DNA of 64,000 nucleotides from Haematococcus lacustris. Its lineage: Eukaryota; Chlorophyta; Chlorophyceae; Chlamydomonadales; Haematococcaceae. Where the stretch lies: assembly GCA_030144725.1 (NCBI GenBank), contig JASKMD010000031.1, forward strand, positions 3,257,775-3,321,774. Direction: 5' to 3'. The notes under the pieces are model-generated. The model worked only from the letters and a program-made list of their open reading frames with translations. It had not been told where the DNA came from and ran no database searches. How positions within the stretch are numbered: the first letter of the stretch is position 1; the number at the start of each line of letters is the position of its first letter. Shown here one piece after another: positions 23,681 to 34,616 of this stretch. Both the position numbers and the translations under genes were made by a program.

Positions 23681-24015
23681 CTATGCAGCCGGCATGGACT
23701 GATCACCCATTGCAACCTGCGCTGAACACAACTACCACATCTTCTGTTTCTCGGTTTCTGTCACGGTTAGTTTTGGAGGAGGAGGAGGAGGAGGAGAACG
23801 AGACGACGGTCAGCTCAAGACTCTGATTTCATAGTTCAAGCATGGTTTGCATGGAGCTCGTTGCATTTGCTTGTCTGTTGCATGTAGCTTGAATCAAGAC
23901 TGTTCCTGCCTGCCTGTCATTGCCTGCATGTCCATGCCTGCTGTTGCATGCTGTTGAACATGATTGACCTCAAAACTGCAAGCTCCGGGACGTAGCTTTT
24001 CGGAGTGGGGGAGAG

Positions 24016-24431
24016 TGTAACAGTCCAGGCACTCAGCTAGGATGAATGGTAGGTTTGTGTTTCTTTTCTGCATGCAAGTTTCTGTGAGATTTGAATCGCA
24101 TCTTACTTATGACGAGATCTTGCGATGCTAGAGGACTTCTTAGGGGACTTCTTGGACTTCTTAGAGGCTTGGTTCTTTGATGACGTTGCTTCTGGACAAA
24201 CACTACAATGCTTGCAATGACTACTCTTCTCTTGATGGATTAGTTCTTTACGACGTCTTCACGATGTAAGTACACTGCACTACCCACTGCGCGACTCGGA
24301 GGCTGTCGATGAGTATGTAGACAGCCGCAGCGGCAGCAATAGCCGCACAAGTCAACATGCTCGACGGCTGCAAGCCGGCACTTATGCCTCAGCCGACCAT
24401 GCATCTTGACCGCACAAACACTACTGTTACA
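24016..24431 (+). repeat. 3' LTR of the nested element
   Basis: Begins TGTAACAGTCCAGGCACTC and ends CTGTTACA. Directly preceded by the polypurine tract at about 24004-24015. Confidence 0.92.
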
Positions 24432-24532
24432 GAACACGACTTGCATGAGCATCGCCGAAGACAAGTCTGCGTTCAGGTTACACACCTGCACCACACACCA
24501 CTAAACACAGCAAGTTCTATCAACATCAATCA

Positions 24533-27500
24533 ATGTCGTCTGCAAGCGCCACCTTCCCGGCTGTATTCACAACGGGCGACATGAGTGGCACATCTACCTC
24601 TGGGACAACTGTGCAGTTGTCCACATATGTGGCGGCAATCCTCCCAGTCTTGATCGATTTGAGGGTAAAGCCAAAAGATTGTGAAGCACTGATGTTGGAC
24701 TACGAACAGCGTCAACTTACAACGTGCTATGCAGGATGACACCTTGGACGAGCCTAGATTGAAGCTTATCACAGGGGTCATGATAACAGGCATAGACCTG
24801 GCCAACAGCCCCAACCCTCCAACAGCGGCTGCGATGACAGAAGCATTGCACCCGTGAGTGCGCCATCTATAGGACAATGCCACAGTCTCATAGGGTCAGC
24901 CACATACATGCATACATGCCGGATGCATGCATGCCCACAGGATGGTTGAAAGGGCACGCATCCAGTACAACAGCATGAGCAAGGAGGATCAGGACACGTG
25001 GGTCGCTTCCTACGTGGTGGCCACTCACAACTTCCCTGGCCTGTCAGCCGTGGGGGTACAGGGAGGTGGTGGAGTGCCACAAGGCATGGAATGCCTCGCA
25101 GAGCTGTACCATGTGTATGCGACGTCAAGTAGGTGCTAGCTAGGCACCCATGAGTACCCTAGGAGGCTCACTGCATGACAATATTGATGGTATTTGTGAG
25201 TGCAGAGGCCCCCATCCAGCTCACAGCCGAGCTGAAGAAGACGGTGAAGGCAGTGAAGTGTGTGATGGTCAGCTTGCTGAGTGGCAAGGCACTCAAGGCC
25301 AAGAAGCAACGGTCACCCAAGGTGAGTCATGTTACTCATGCAGGTGTGCAGGGGGTGAGTTGTGCACACTTGGCGTGGATGTGATGACTCATTGTGTACC
25401 CCTATGTGCAGGCGTCTTTGCAGCAGACTCGCACCCCCCCACTCCCATCCCAGACACCCACTGTGTCAAACACAGGGGTGAGTTGACAGGGCATGAAGGC
25501 AACCTTGGCCAGATCTAGTCATTAACAATTGCACTACTGGTGTAATGCAGGTCACCCCCAACCCTCCGGTGACTGTGGTTGATGCGCAGCAGGCAGAGGG
25601 GACCTCCCCAGCAAAGTACAAGCATGTTTTGCTAGGTATACGTCATTGTGTGCTGCATGCACATCTCGTACTAGCATGCCACCAAACATGCATCACACCA
25701 ATTGTGCTTGCATCGTATTCACAGGGACAATGGCTGCTGCATCCAAGGCGGTGGCGCCCACTCCCCCCCCCCCCCCTCGCATGGCCTCATCAGCTACGCC
25801 TGCCCCTAGCCTGCCTGCCTCTGCTTCTACACCAGCCCCAGCCCCTCCCAGAGCCCCTCACCCAACCCTCTCCCTGTCAAAGACCTCATCCCACCGCCCA
25901 ACCTCACCACGCGGGTCCCCCCTTGCCCCCACCTGCCCCCCAGCCCCCCCAGCCCCTACACTAACCAAGGCGGTGGCGCCCACTCGCACCCCAACCCCAC
26001 GCATGGCACCAGCAGCTACGACTTCACGTGGCCTGCCCACCTCTGCTCCTACCCCAGCCCCTGCCCCAACCCCTTCCACTGTGCCTTCCCCAGCCATCTC
26101 CCTGGCCAAGACCTCATCCAAGCGCCCACCCTCATCATCCGTCACTCCCCCTGCCTCCGCATGCCCCCCAGCCCACCCAACCCTAACCAAGGCCGCCCTT
26201 CAGTCCAACCCAGGTATAGTCTGGGAAAGTCACTGCATGTTGGTTTTAGCAGTATGAGCGCTTAGGCCTGCGTAGTCCATCACGCTTGCTGTTCAAGTGG
26301 ATAGGAATTGGTATGGTCGCAGGTGCCCCCAAGGGCGGTACAACGCCTAGCGCAGGCGCAAGAAAGCTGGTGAAGGTAGGAGCATGGGAGCATGGAGCAT
26401 GGGGTTGTGATTAACAGCAATTACACAAGCACGTACACTTGTATTAGTTCTGACTGTGTGGATGCTATTGCAGGGCGTTGACCCATACCATGTCCAAGAC
26501 TCAAGGTTCTTTGACCCAACCACCTATGAGCCGCAGAGTATCAACGGCAATGCACTAGACGTGGCCATGGAGTTGATCCAAGTGAGTGGAGTAAACACCA
26601 TAGATTGACGTGTTAGTAGCAAGGAAGAAGAGTGTGTGCACGATGATTGAACAGAGGATGACAGGTACCATGCATGGTGGTATGTCATTACAGGCTATTC
26701 GCTTCGACAAGGAAGAGCGAAAGTTCTTGATCCTCCAGAGCCATGTGGGAAAGGGAATCCGGGACAATGAGCTGGCGGCGGACAGGGCGATGGACCAATA
26801 CAAAGAGAGGAGCAAGATTATGAAGAAGTTGGGCATGTCCCAGCTAAGAGAAGCAAACGTGATCCTCATCCCCTTCAACCCCAACGACAACCATTGGACA
26901 GTGGCAGCTGTCTACGTGGATATGCAGAAGGTCGTGTACTATGACCCCATCGCGGTGAGTTGAACACGAAGGGGTTTTGCAGTGTTATGAATGTGATCAG
27001 TGCCACGTTCTTCTGAATGCATGCAGCCCGGAACCATTCCCTTTACCCTGTGGAAGAAGCTGGAGTCTTTCCTCAAGAAGAATGTCAGGGATGGGAAGTG
27101 GCAGTCGCTGAGAGGTGCTTGCCCACAACAGGGAGATGGTTGGAGTTGTGGCGACCGCATGCTGATGCACATTGACTACATAACCGAGCTGCGCACGAGG
27201 TGAGTCCGTGCTTACAAGGTGCGAAAGAATATACTATGCAATGGCACTGCCTGACATATACATCACATGGCTTGTAAGGTGATCTAACCTTCTGCATGCG
27301 CTGCAGTCACTTCATTACCAAGATTGACTTTAACAACAACACTGAGGAGGGCATGATTGGGAGGCGCATGTGTTGGAAGGACGCAGTGCAACGTTGTGAG
27401 GGGTGGCTTGGAATTGTGAGTATAGGTCCCCAAGCTAGCAATTTCATAATTGCAACACAACATGCACATACAGGAAACGTCATTTGTGAATGATGATCGT

Positions 27501-30500
27501 AGGTTAACATTAGTGACGAATGGAAGGTCGCCGCTGCAGAGGAGAACAAGGTGTTGTCTAACAGATATGCATAAAGACGACGGGAGGATGAGAAGTTTAT
27601 GGCATTTGCCCTTTACTTACCACATGCATCATGCACACCATGCTCATCGTGCGCATCATGCATGCATAAGGCTTCAAGCACTGTGCCTTCACCTCACACG
27701 CAGGTGATCGCATGACACTGAACCATGGCCTGCACTCATGTATAACTGCAGGCAGACCGGGTGGCTAAGGGAATTGAGGAGGCACAGCCGAGCGCGCCAG
27801 CATCTAAGCAGGGACCCTTGGACCTGACTATGGGTGACAGTGATGAAGAGGTTGGTTTAAGTATGTGGATGGAGGACCGCACATATCTGCATAACCATGG
27901 ATAATGGGCACGTAATTGTGCGTGTGCATGTAGTTGTACGTGATTACATGATGTCCGTATGTGATGTACATCAGATAATGACGTTCATGATGTGCGGTAC
28001 ATCTAGCTAATTTTGAAGGATGGTGCAAGGAGCATGCTAATCATCATCAGCTCAAACATAGACCCAGAATGTGCATTGATTGTGTGATTGTAGGGAACCA
28101 GTCAAGTGGGAGGAGAGAAGAAGAGGACGGCAGCAAAGAGAGACTCAAGAAGCCAAGCTGTGAGTCATCACAGCATGTGGGGCATCATACATGTTGATGA
28201 TAGGTAGAGCATAGTCAGTGACAGTAACCCATGTCGTGAATTCAGGCACTTGAGGAGCGTTTGGCCAAGCTGGAGGCTATGCTCCCCAAGCATCATCACC
28301 TGGACGCCATGCAGACCAAGCTGCAAAAGCTGGACGCATTGCAGGCCACGGTAGAGAGGATGGAGGCCATGATGGAGGGACTATTTGACCTGAAGATGCA
28401 CAAGCAACAGGCCAAGGCGACGGCCGACCAGGTTTGAAAGTGGAGCCAAAGCAGCATGCCACTTGTCATATACTTGCATGGCATAACAGGCATCATGTTT
28501 AAACTTCCATGACTCACATGCCTGCAAGTCACCTATGCCATGCACACCCTACATGCGAGTTGTGTAGATCTAACGGCACCATCGTTGACCTTGTTGATTT
28601 AATGCAGGGTAAAGAGCCACCTCAGAAGAAGAGGGGCACCCTGTCATGGATGGGGCCTCGCTTCAGGGACGCTATCTGCAGGGTGTTCCAGCTTGGAGAG
28701 GAAGAGGAGTTCAAGGCTGAGGTCGAGGAGGAAGGCTATGCAGTGACGGTGGTTGGAGATGGCATCATGCCTAAAGCCAAGGAGCTGTGGGCCCTGTTGA
28801 CGCTGGCCATGCACTACGCTCGCATCATCTTCAAGGAGAGCGCTCTCAACCCTGATGGGACGTTGCAGATTGTACCGGGAGAGGTGCAGGGCACGACGGT
28901 GAGTACAACTGCTTCAGATGCTAGCTATCCCGTTCAGAAGGGCTCAGGTGCGGATTTGAACCCTTCAGTTTAACCCTATCCCTAACCCTAATTCAACCTA
29001 ACCCACCCTAACCCTAATCCTATCCCTAACCCTAACCCTAACCCTAACCCTAACTCTAAGCCCTAATCCTATCCCTATCCCTATCCCTATCCCTATCCCT
29101 ATCCCTATCCCTATCCCTATCCCTAGCCCTATCCCTATCCCTATCCCTATCCCTATCCCTATCCCTATCCCTATCCCTATCCCTACCCCTATCCCTATCC
29201 CTATCCCTATCCCTATCCCTATCCTATCCCTATCCCTATCCCTATCCCTATCCCTAACCCTAACCCTAACACTATCCCTATCCCTATCCCTGTCCCTATC
29301 ACTGTCCCATTCCTATCCCTAACTCTGGCCTGACAAGACTCAGCTGAGTCCCAGAAAACTTACATGTCACATCATTGGCATACGCACATACACCATCTTA
29401 ACAAGGCACATGCTTATGGTGTGTTGCTTGCTTGCAGGAGGTGGTGACTGAGTTTGGGACAGGGCAGCGCAAACAGCTGCTATTCACCAGCCCCCAGCAT
29501 GATGGCAGCCTTGCTGACGAGGTGTCCATGGCGGGGATGCTGACCGAGGAAGCGTTGAAGACGTTCCGGCAGCTGAATGACACCATCAAGGCACGCCACC
29601 TGGCTGCCAAGGTGTGGGCTCAGGCGTGCTTGAAGCGCCTCCAGGCCAGGGCCAACCAGCTGGTCTCCTCCCCCCTCCGTGGTGGCACCATCCTGTGCAA
29701 CGACCCGTACAAAATGCTGGTGGACGGCAAACCCAAAGTGGCTACCGGCTTGGTGCCAGCTCAGGCACTGCATGTGGATGTGCGGCCTACGTGGTCTGAT
29801 GAGGAGGAGGCAAGACAAGCAGCCCTGTTCCCACCCCAACCTCCCTTGACAGACACACCCCAGCAAGAAGCCCCCCCCTCAGCAGCATGCAGCAGCCCGG
29901 CAGCAGGTGCAGGTGCAGGTCCCAGCCAGCCATCCCCCAAGCGGCAGCCATCCCCCAGGCGGCAGCAATCCCCCAGCCGGCAGCAATCCCCCAGCCGGCT
30001 GCCATCCCCTAAGCAGAAGCCGCCCCCCATCCGGTGGCGTTTCATTCCAGGGCGTGATGGCATGGTGCTCATCATGGCCATGCAGCGGGTCAGCATACTC
30101 CTCATCCCCCGCAGCCACAAGTGGGTCCAGGTGGTGGAGCATTTCTGGAACGGTCCGGGAAAGCACCATGAGTGCCAGGCTGCTCTTGAGGAGTACCTGA
30201 AGAGGATGACAGCCCAGGAGGTGGTGCGTGTGACCTTGGAGCCAGGTCAGGTGCTGGGGATGCGTGGGTACACAATCCATGCTGGTGATGAGGGCAGGGA
30301 GGGGACAGGTTCAGTGCGGGTGCACTTCTACGCATCCACTGGCTTTGTGTCGGACACCACCTGCTACATAGCTGAGTTTGGCCACCTGTTTGACAGCCTG
30401 TGCCAGCCCACCACAGAGCCCAGGGACGGCAGCACCCCCAAGGTGCCGGCCTGGCAGGGGGAAGCAGCAGGTGGCAAGCACGTGCCCAAGATCCCATACA

Positions 30501-30697
30501 AGCCCCCAGCTCAGAAAGAAGAGGACGCCATGTGGGTGGCAGATTGGCTTAAAGTCCCAGACTTCTCAGAGGCAGGTCTGAAGCAGTTGGAGCAGCAGTG
30601 GTATGAGGCAGCAGGCGTAAGCTGGCCACCGGCAAAGCCACAAGAGCAGCGCAAGCCAAAGGCAGCCCGTGGTGGTGGCAGGGGTGGGAGCAGGTAG
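24533..30697 (+). CDS. Ulp1-type cysteine protease fused to coiled coil and DSBH (2OG-dioxygenase-like) domain
   Basis: One long gene by continuous intron phase. Exons: 24533-24855 (a register change near 24.71 kb unresolved), 24941-25128, 25206-25321, 25412-25477, 25551-25635, 25725-26213, 26323-26375, 26474-26581, 26694-26954, 27027-27199, 27307-27415, 27503-27550, 27752-27850, 28094-28159, 28246-28431, 28608-28898, 29438-30697; about 1300 aa. The Pro/Ser/Ala-rich linker is exon 25725-26213. The protease (C48/Ulp1 family, SUMO/ubiquitin-like deconjugation) shows His in NDNHWTVAAVYV, Asp in VVYYDPIA, Gln in CPQQGDGW and Cys in GWSCGDRM. Exon 28246-28431 is a heptad coiled coil. The C-terminal domain has LIPRSHKW and PGQVLGMRGYTIHAGDEG then SVRVHFYA, resembling the distal His and Arg strands of phytanoyl-CoA-type 2OG-Fe(II) dioxygenases. 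No HxD iron motif is visible, so activity is doubtful. It could instead be two genes splitting at the TAA just past 27550. Confidence 0.72.
28973..29330 (+). repeat. interstitial telomere-like array (CCCTAA/CCCTAT)n in an intron
   Basis: CCCTAA units at both edges enclose a long run of CCCTAT units with occasional CCCTAG/CCCTAC. It occupies the intron between exons 28608-28898 and 29438-30697 of the protease fusion gene. Confidence 0.92.
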
Positions 30698-30810
30698 AGA
30701 GATCGAGAGGATTGACATGACTACATGTGAGACTTCACGACAATGATTGAAATGGTTGGGTTACACAGAGTATGCAAGTGTTATGGATACGCAAATGTGA
30801 CATGTGATGC

Positions 30811-31572
30811 AAGGTCCCTGCGCTCATCCCTGCACTCGTCCCTGCATTCGTCCCTGCACTCGTCCCTGCACTCGTTCCTGCACTCGTCCCCCCACTCGTC
30901 CCTGTGCCCATCCCTGCATCTGTCCCTGCACTCGTCCCTGCGCTCATCCCTGCGCTCGTCCCTACGCCCGTAATCCCTGCGATCGTCCCTGCGCCCGTCC
31001 CTGCACTCGTCCCTGCGCCCGTCATCCCTGCACTCGTCCCTGCGCTCATCCCTGCGCTCGTCCCTGCGCTCATCCCTGCACTCGTCCCTGCGCCCGCAAT
31101 CCCTGCGCTCGTCCCTGCGCTCATCCCTGCACACGTCCCTGCGCCCAAAAGCCCTGCACTCGTCCCTGCGTTTACCCCTGCACTCGTCCCTGCGCTTATC
31201 CCTGCGATCGTCCCTGCGCCCGTAATCCCTGCACTCGTCCCTGCGTTCATCCCTGCACTCATCCCTGCGCCAGCAATCCCTGCGCTCGTCCCTGCGTTCA
31301 TCCCTGCACTCGTCCCTGCGCTCATCCCTGCACTCGTCCCTGCGTCCAAAATCCCTGCACTCGTCCCTGCGTTCATCCCTGCACTCGTCCCTGCGCCCGT
31401 CATCCCTGCATCCGTCCCTGCACACGTCCCTGCATTTGTCCCTGCGCCCCCAAGCCATCCCTGCGTCCATCCCTGCACCCCCCCTCCATCCCTGCGTCCA
31501 TCCCTGCACCCCCCCTTCCATCCCTGCGTTCGTCCCTGCGCCCCCCCCTCAATCCCTGCATCCGTCCCTGCG
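30811..31572 (-). repeat. right subterminal array of ~12-bp units
   Basis: Same unit as the left array but in inverted orientation (TCCCTGCACTCG on the plus strand), about 63 copies. Open frames through it are artefacts of unit length. Confidence 0.9.
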
Positions 31573-31735
31573 TAAACGCCACGGGCCGCCCAGCTTTAGC
31601 CTTTGATTTTTTTGACCTGATTCTTTTTGGGATGGATTCCTTACATCACAAGCTACCAACTGGCCAAGTTTCAGCCCATTTGGACAAGGTCGGCAAAAGC
31701 GCAGGGAAAAACGCAGGGACTAATTTGTAGGAGTG
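31562..31735 (-). repeat. right terminal inverted repeat of the CACTA-like element
   Basis: Reverse complement matches 8483-8660; ends CTAATTTGTAGGAGTG at 31735, followed by GGG. Confidence 0.88.
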
Positions 31736-31967
31736 GGGTGGGTGGGGTGCTGATGCGGTGCTGCGAGCCTGCAAGGTGGTGTGCAGGCCCAGGGGCGCAG
31801 GCCAGCGGCGAGGCAGGGTGGTGCTTGTGGATGAGCACTGCACCAGCCGAGTCAGCTCAGCAGTGAATGGCAAGCAGCCCTGTGAGGAGGAGCTGAACAA
31901 ACTCAGTGCCACAAGGCCTGCAGGCTGGAAGCCCCCAGCAGGGCAGGTGAACGGCCACGTGGCTTGA
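31736..31967 (+). pseudogene. Fanzor-like remnant, 3' fragment
   Basis: Frame GGWGADAVLRACKVV then VVLVDEHCTSRVSSAVNG, ending at a TGA at 31965-31967. The VDE..TS block matches the RuvC-II glutamate region of Fanzor/TnpB-like proteins. The zinc finger and the final DRDxNAA motif expected downstream are missing. Removing the transposon plus a 2-bp GG duplication would put this fragment in frame with 8431-8482. Confidence 0.55.
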
Positions 31968-32339
31968 AGTGCTCCCAGTCTCGTTCACCATCTCAGCCAA
32001 CCTGGAGTTAAGGGTAGGGTATGGCTTGAACGTCGAGGGTTGGGTGTGAGGTCACTAGGGCTGGCTGTGGCCTTGGCTCGTGTCCTAGGCTGTTGGCTGT
32101 TGCTTCTCTGCCTGGCATCTGTTCCTTAGGTATTGGTGCTGTTGTGAGCGTGGGAGCTTCCACGTGAGAGCTTCCACAAAGCTGACATGACCTTGCTCTT
32201 GTGGGGTGGCGTGAGGGACTGGGCATCCAGGTCTTGACCCCAAACCATTATCCAACCCCTGACCCCAACCACTTACCCTAACCCCAGACCCACAACATTA
32301 GCACAGCCAGCCAGTGGTGACAGTGAAACAACCACAACC
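31968..32339. other. no gene recognised
   Basis: Spacer with imperfect telomere-like CCCTAACCCC pieces near 32270-32290. No supported coding or RNA feature. Confidence 0.45.
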
Positions 32340-32343
32340 ATAA

Positions 32344-33593
32344 GGTCACCCCGGCCATTGGCCATGCCAATCCGTGACAGGCCTGCCGCTCACACCACGC
32401 GCTAGTGAAGGGTAGCTGAGGCTATCGCGGTAAGTCACGCGCGCTAAAACTCGCGTTTTAGACTGAAACCTTGTCCCAGATCACCGCCCGCCACCAGGTC
32501 AAAAATTGAGATAGCGCAAACAAGTTGCGACCCACTCACAAGAGCAGGGTGGCGAGGCGCTCCGTGGCGTCCGTAGCAAGTTCGCACTAATGAGGCAGGC
32601 TCGTAGTGCGCCGCAGGCTATCGCAGTGAGCCGTGCTACCACGCCATGTCAATACAGCACGAGACTGAGTCACGCCACGCTTCGCTCGGTGCAAGCTGGG
32701 TCGGTGCAAGTTGGGTGCATGGCACTGTCATTTTTTCCGTGGCGTCCGCGGCGCCCGCCACAATGGAGGTTTCCGGCACTGCCACTGCCACTACTTACAA
32801 GCTTGGCACGTATCGCTTTATGGCGTTCCAGGAGGGCGCGGCGTCGGGGTCCAGGATGGCCCATCGCAACTTTCGGCTTGAACTTTTCGGTATCAACTTC
32901 GCGCACAGTGCGAAAAACGAAGCGATGCGGGCGCCCAACGGTAGCACAGGGTCCACCCCGTCGGGGATGAACCCAGAACGCTGCCAATCGGTCCCTGTGA
33001 TGAGATTGCCCCATGCCACATTCACCCTCGGCCACATTTTGTCATTGTATGTACCACACAAGGTGATAAAGCTTGCCTGGGCTACATCCCGGAATTTACA
33101 CTCGCTTAGCTATCCGACAAAGGTGTAAGCACGCGGAAAGGACCACTGGCCGAAAGGTTTAAGGTCTTGACAAAAGCCCCGGAATGATGGGGTCAAGGCT
33201 TCGACAGACTGCACGGTAGCGAAACAAAGTCCACGCACGGTGCTGCTGACACCTCATTGAGATGCTCTGCTTGCTTGGAGGCAGGGTTAGCCAGGTCTTG
33301 GGCTAGGTGTCAGGAAGGGCCCGGGCCATGAGGGGTCCCCGACCCAACCCAGGGAATCTTGCGCTTCGACCTGCGACCCACGTAAGGTCGCACCCCGTTT
33401 AGCCCCAAGTTGCAGCGAGCGACCATGTTCACAGTCCGCGGGAATGGCGGGCGGAGTGATCTGGGAGGCTTCAGTCTAAAACGCGAGTTTCAGCGCGCGT
33501 GACTTACTGCGATAGCCTCAGCTACCCTTCACTAGCGCGTGGTGTGAGCGGCAGGCCTGTCACGGATTGGCATGGCCAATGGCCGGGGTGACC
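32344..33593. mobile_element. 1.25-kb DNA transposon with long terminal inverted repeats
   Basis: Left end GGTCACCCCGGCCATTGGCC pairs with the right end over at least 123 bp with two mismatches; weaker inverted similarity continues for about 40 bp more. Flanking ATAA at 32340-32343 and 33594-33597 is a perfect 4-bp duplication. Inside is a 161-codon open frame (32646-33128) starting MSIQHETESRH with no recognised domain and an overlapping antisense frame, so coding capacity is doubtful. It is best read as a non-autonomous element whose superfamily I cannot name. Confidence 0.85.
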
Positions 33594-33597
33594 ATAA

Positions 33598-34067
33598 GCA
33601 GTATTGCTGCTGTTACCAGTCACGGTGCCACAATGGTTGCCTAACACACACGTTGCCTAACACACAAGAGGTGTCGCACACAAGAGAGGTTAAACTCAGG
33701 CGACCCCAACTAACAAAAAATGACAGGAAATGATAGGAAACCGACCCCTGGTAATCAAAACGACGCCGCGTCTCAGCCACGTGGTTTCTATTTATGTATC
33801 GCTCAGCCCTGGATAGAAGACTCTGTCAGCTATGCGGTGCAGCTTGTAACATTAAATACTGTGCACTGTGCTGAGTGCTATGGCGGCTCAAATCTTGACA
33901 TTCAAATTCATGCCAGTTTTGCTCATGCGGGCCTCGCCGCGACCGACCGCCGCGACCGACGTGGCCCAATAGCCTCTGCAAACAGTCAGGGACAGTCGCC
34001 GCAGTCAAAAAAATGCACATGGCACGTCAAACCGATGTAACGACGCCCCTCCACCCATGCTCGGAAG
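33598..34067. other. no gene recognised
   Basis: Spacer between two mobile elements with a short tandem TTGCCTAACACACA motif near 33640-33670. The 107-codon open frame at 33720-34040 has no recognisable features. Confidence 0.45.
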
Positions 34068-34472
34068 TGTAACAGTGCTGCTGGGTCGCTGGGGTGCATG
34101 GCTAATTAGCGGCTTGCACGGCTGGCGGCACTACGGCGACAACACAACAGTAGCTGATTTGACGCGTTGCTAGGCTACTACTATTGGTAGCGTACTCTTT
34201 AAGGACGCGACGCGGTGAACGACACTCGTCCAGGGAAGATCAGATGCGATGGCGGCCGGGAGGCTGCAACTCGATGTTCTGTAGAGACAGCGTTAGATGA
34301 CTGTGCTTACAATGTGGGTCTGTCGTTAACTCTGTAAACAAGTGTTGAAAAACCATCTGGACTTCTCTCAAGACGATGCAAAATCAAATCTCACAAGATC
34401 CTGCATGGAGATCCTACCATGAAAATATGCAGCCTGTTCCATGCATCCTAGCTAGGCCTGTGAACTGTTACA
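34068..34472 (-). repeat. 3' LTR of the Ty3/gypsy element
   Basis: 405 bp, TGTAACAG ... CTGTTACA. Identical by eye to 39888-40288. Confidence 0.95.
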
Positions 34473-34486
34473 CTCTCCCCCACTCC
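34473..34486 (-). other. polypurine tract
   Basis: Reads GGAGTGGGGGAGAG on the coding strand directly upstream of the 3' LTR; it primes plus-strand cDNA synthesis. The same tract and about 30 bases upstream of it recur in the nested non-autonomous element. Confidence 0.8.
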
Positions 34487-34616
34487 GAAAGAGCTACGTC
34501 CCGGAGCGTGTCTGTTGAAAAACATCATGTCATAAGTAATCAGCAAGCAAGTATGCATGACATGCAAGACAGGTATGACAGGCAAGACAAGCAAGACAAG
34601 CAAGCATGCATGCAGG

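Larger units (their letters stand above)
21373..24431 (+). mobile_element. non-autonomous LTR retrotransposon, 3.06 kb, nested in the CACTA-like element
   Basis: Two direct 416-bp LTRs (21373-21788 and 24016-24431) differ at only about two positions. The primer-binding-site region begins TCTGGTTTCCGCA right after the left LTR. A polypurine tract AGTGGGGGAGAG precedes the right LTR. The 2.2-kb interior has no intact gag or pol; it keeps only a short pol-derived piece. I see no clear target-site duplication. Confidence 0.9.
8483..31735. mobile_element. giant CACTA-like (En/Spm) DNA transposon, 23.25 kb
   Basis: The left end begins CACTCCTACAAATTAG and the right end is its inverted complement, ending at 31735. 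Left flank is GGGG and right flank GGG, compatible with a 2-3 bp target duplication as in the CACTA superfamily. Homology between the ends continues for ~175 bp and then passes into inverted subterminal arrays of a 12-bp unit. Inside are a tnp2-like transposase (9779-14691, minus), a charged accessory protein (15299-17985, plus), two F-box/LRR-like genes (minus) and a Ulp1 protease fusion (24533-30697, plus), with a nested LTR element (21373-24431). Ulp1-type peptidase genes are known passengers or components of plant CACTA elements. The DNA ends, subterminal repeats and transposase point the same way. A KDZ-type element is the main alternative, but those make longer target duplications. Confidence 0.85.

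Noticed and set aside
30735..31730. Overlapping 220-310 codon frames on both strands
   Set aside because: Same array artefact at the right end of the transposon.
32646..33128. Transposase gene in the 1.25-kb element
   Set aside because: No recognisable domain, an overlapping antisense frame of similar length, and a strong composition bias.
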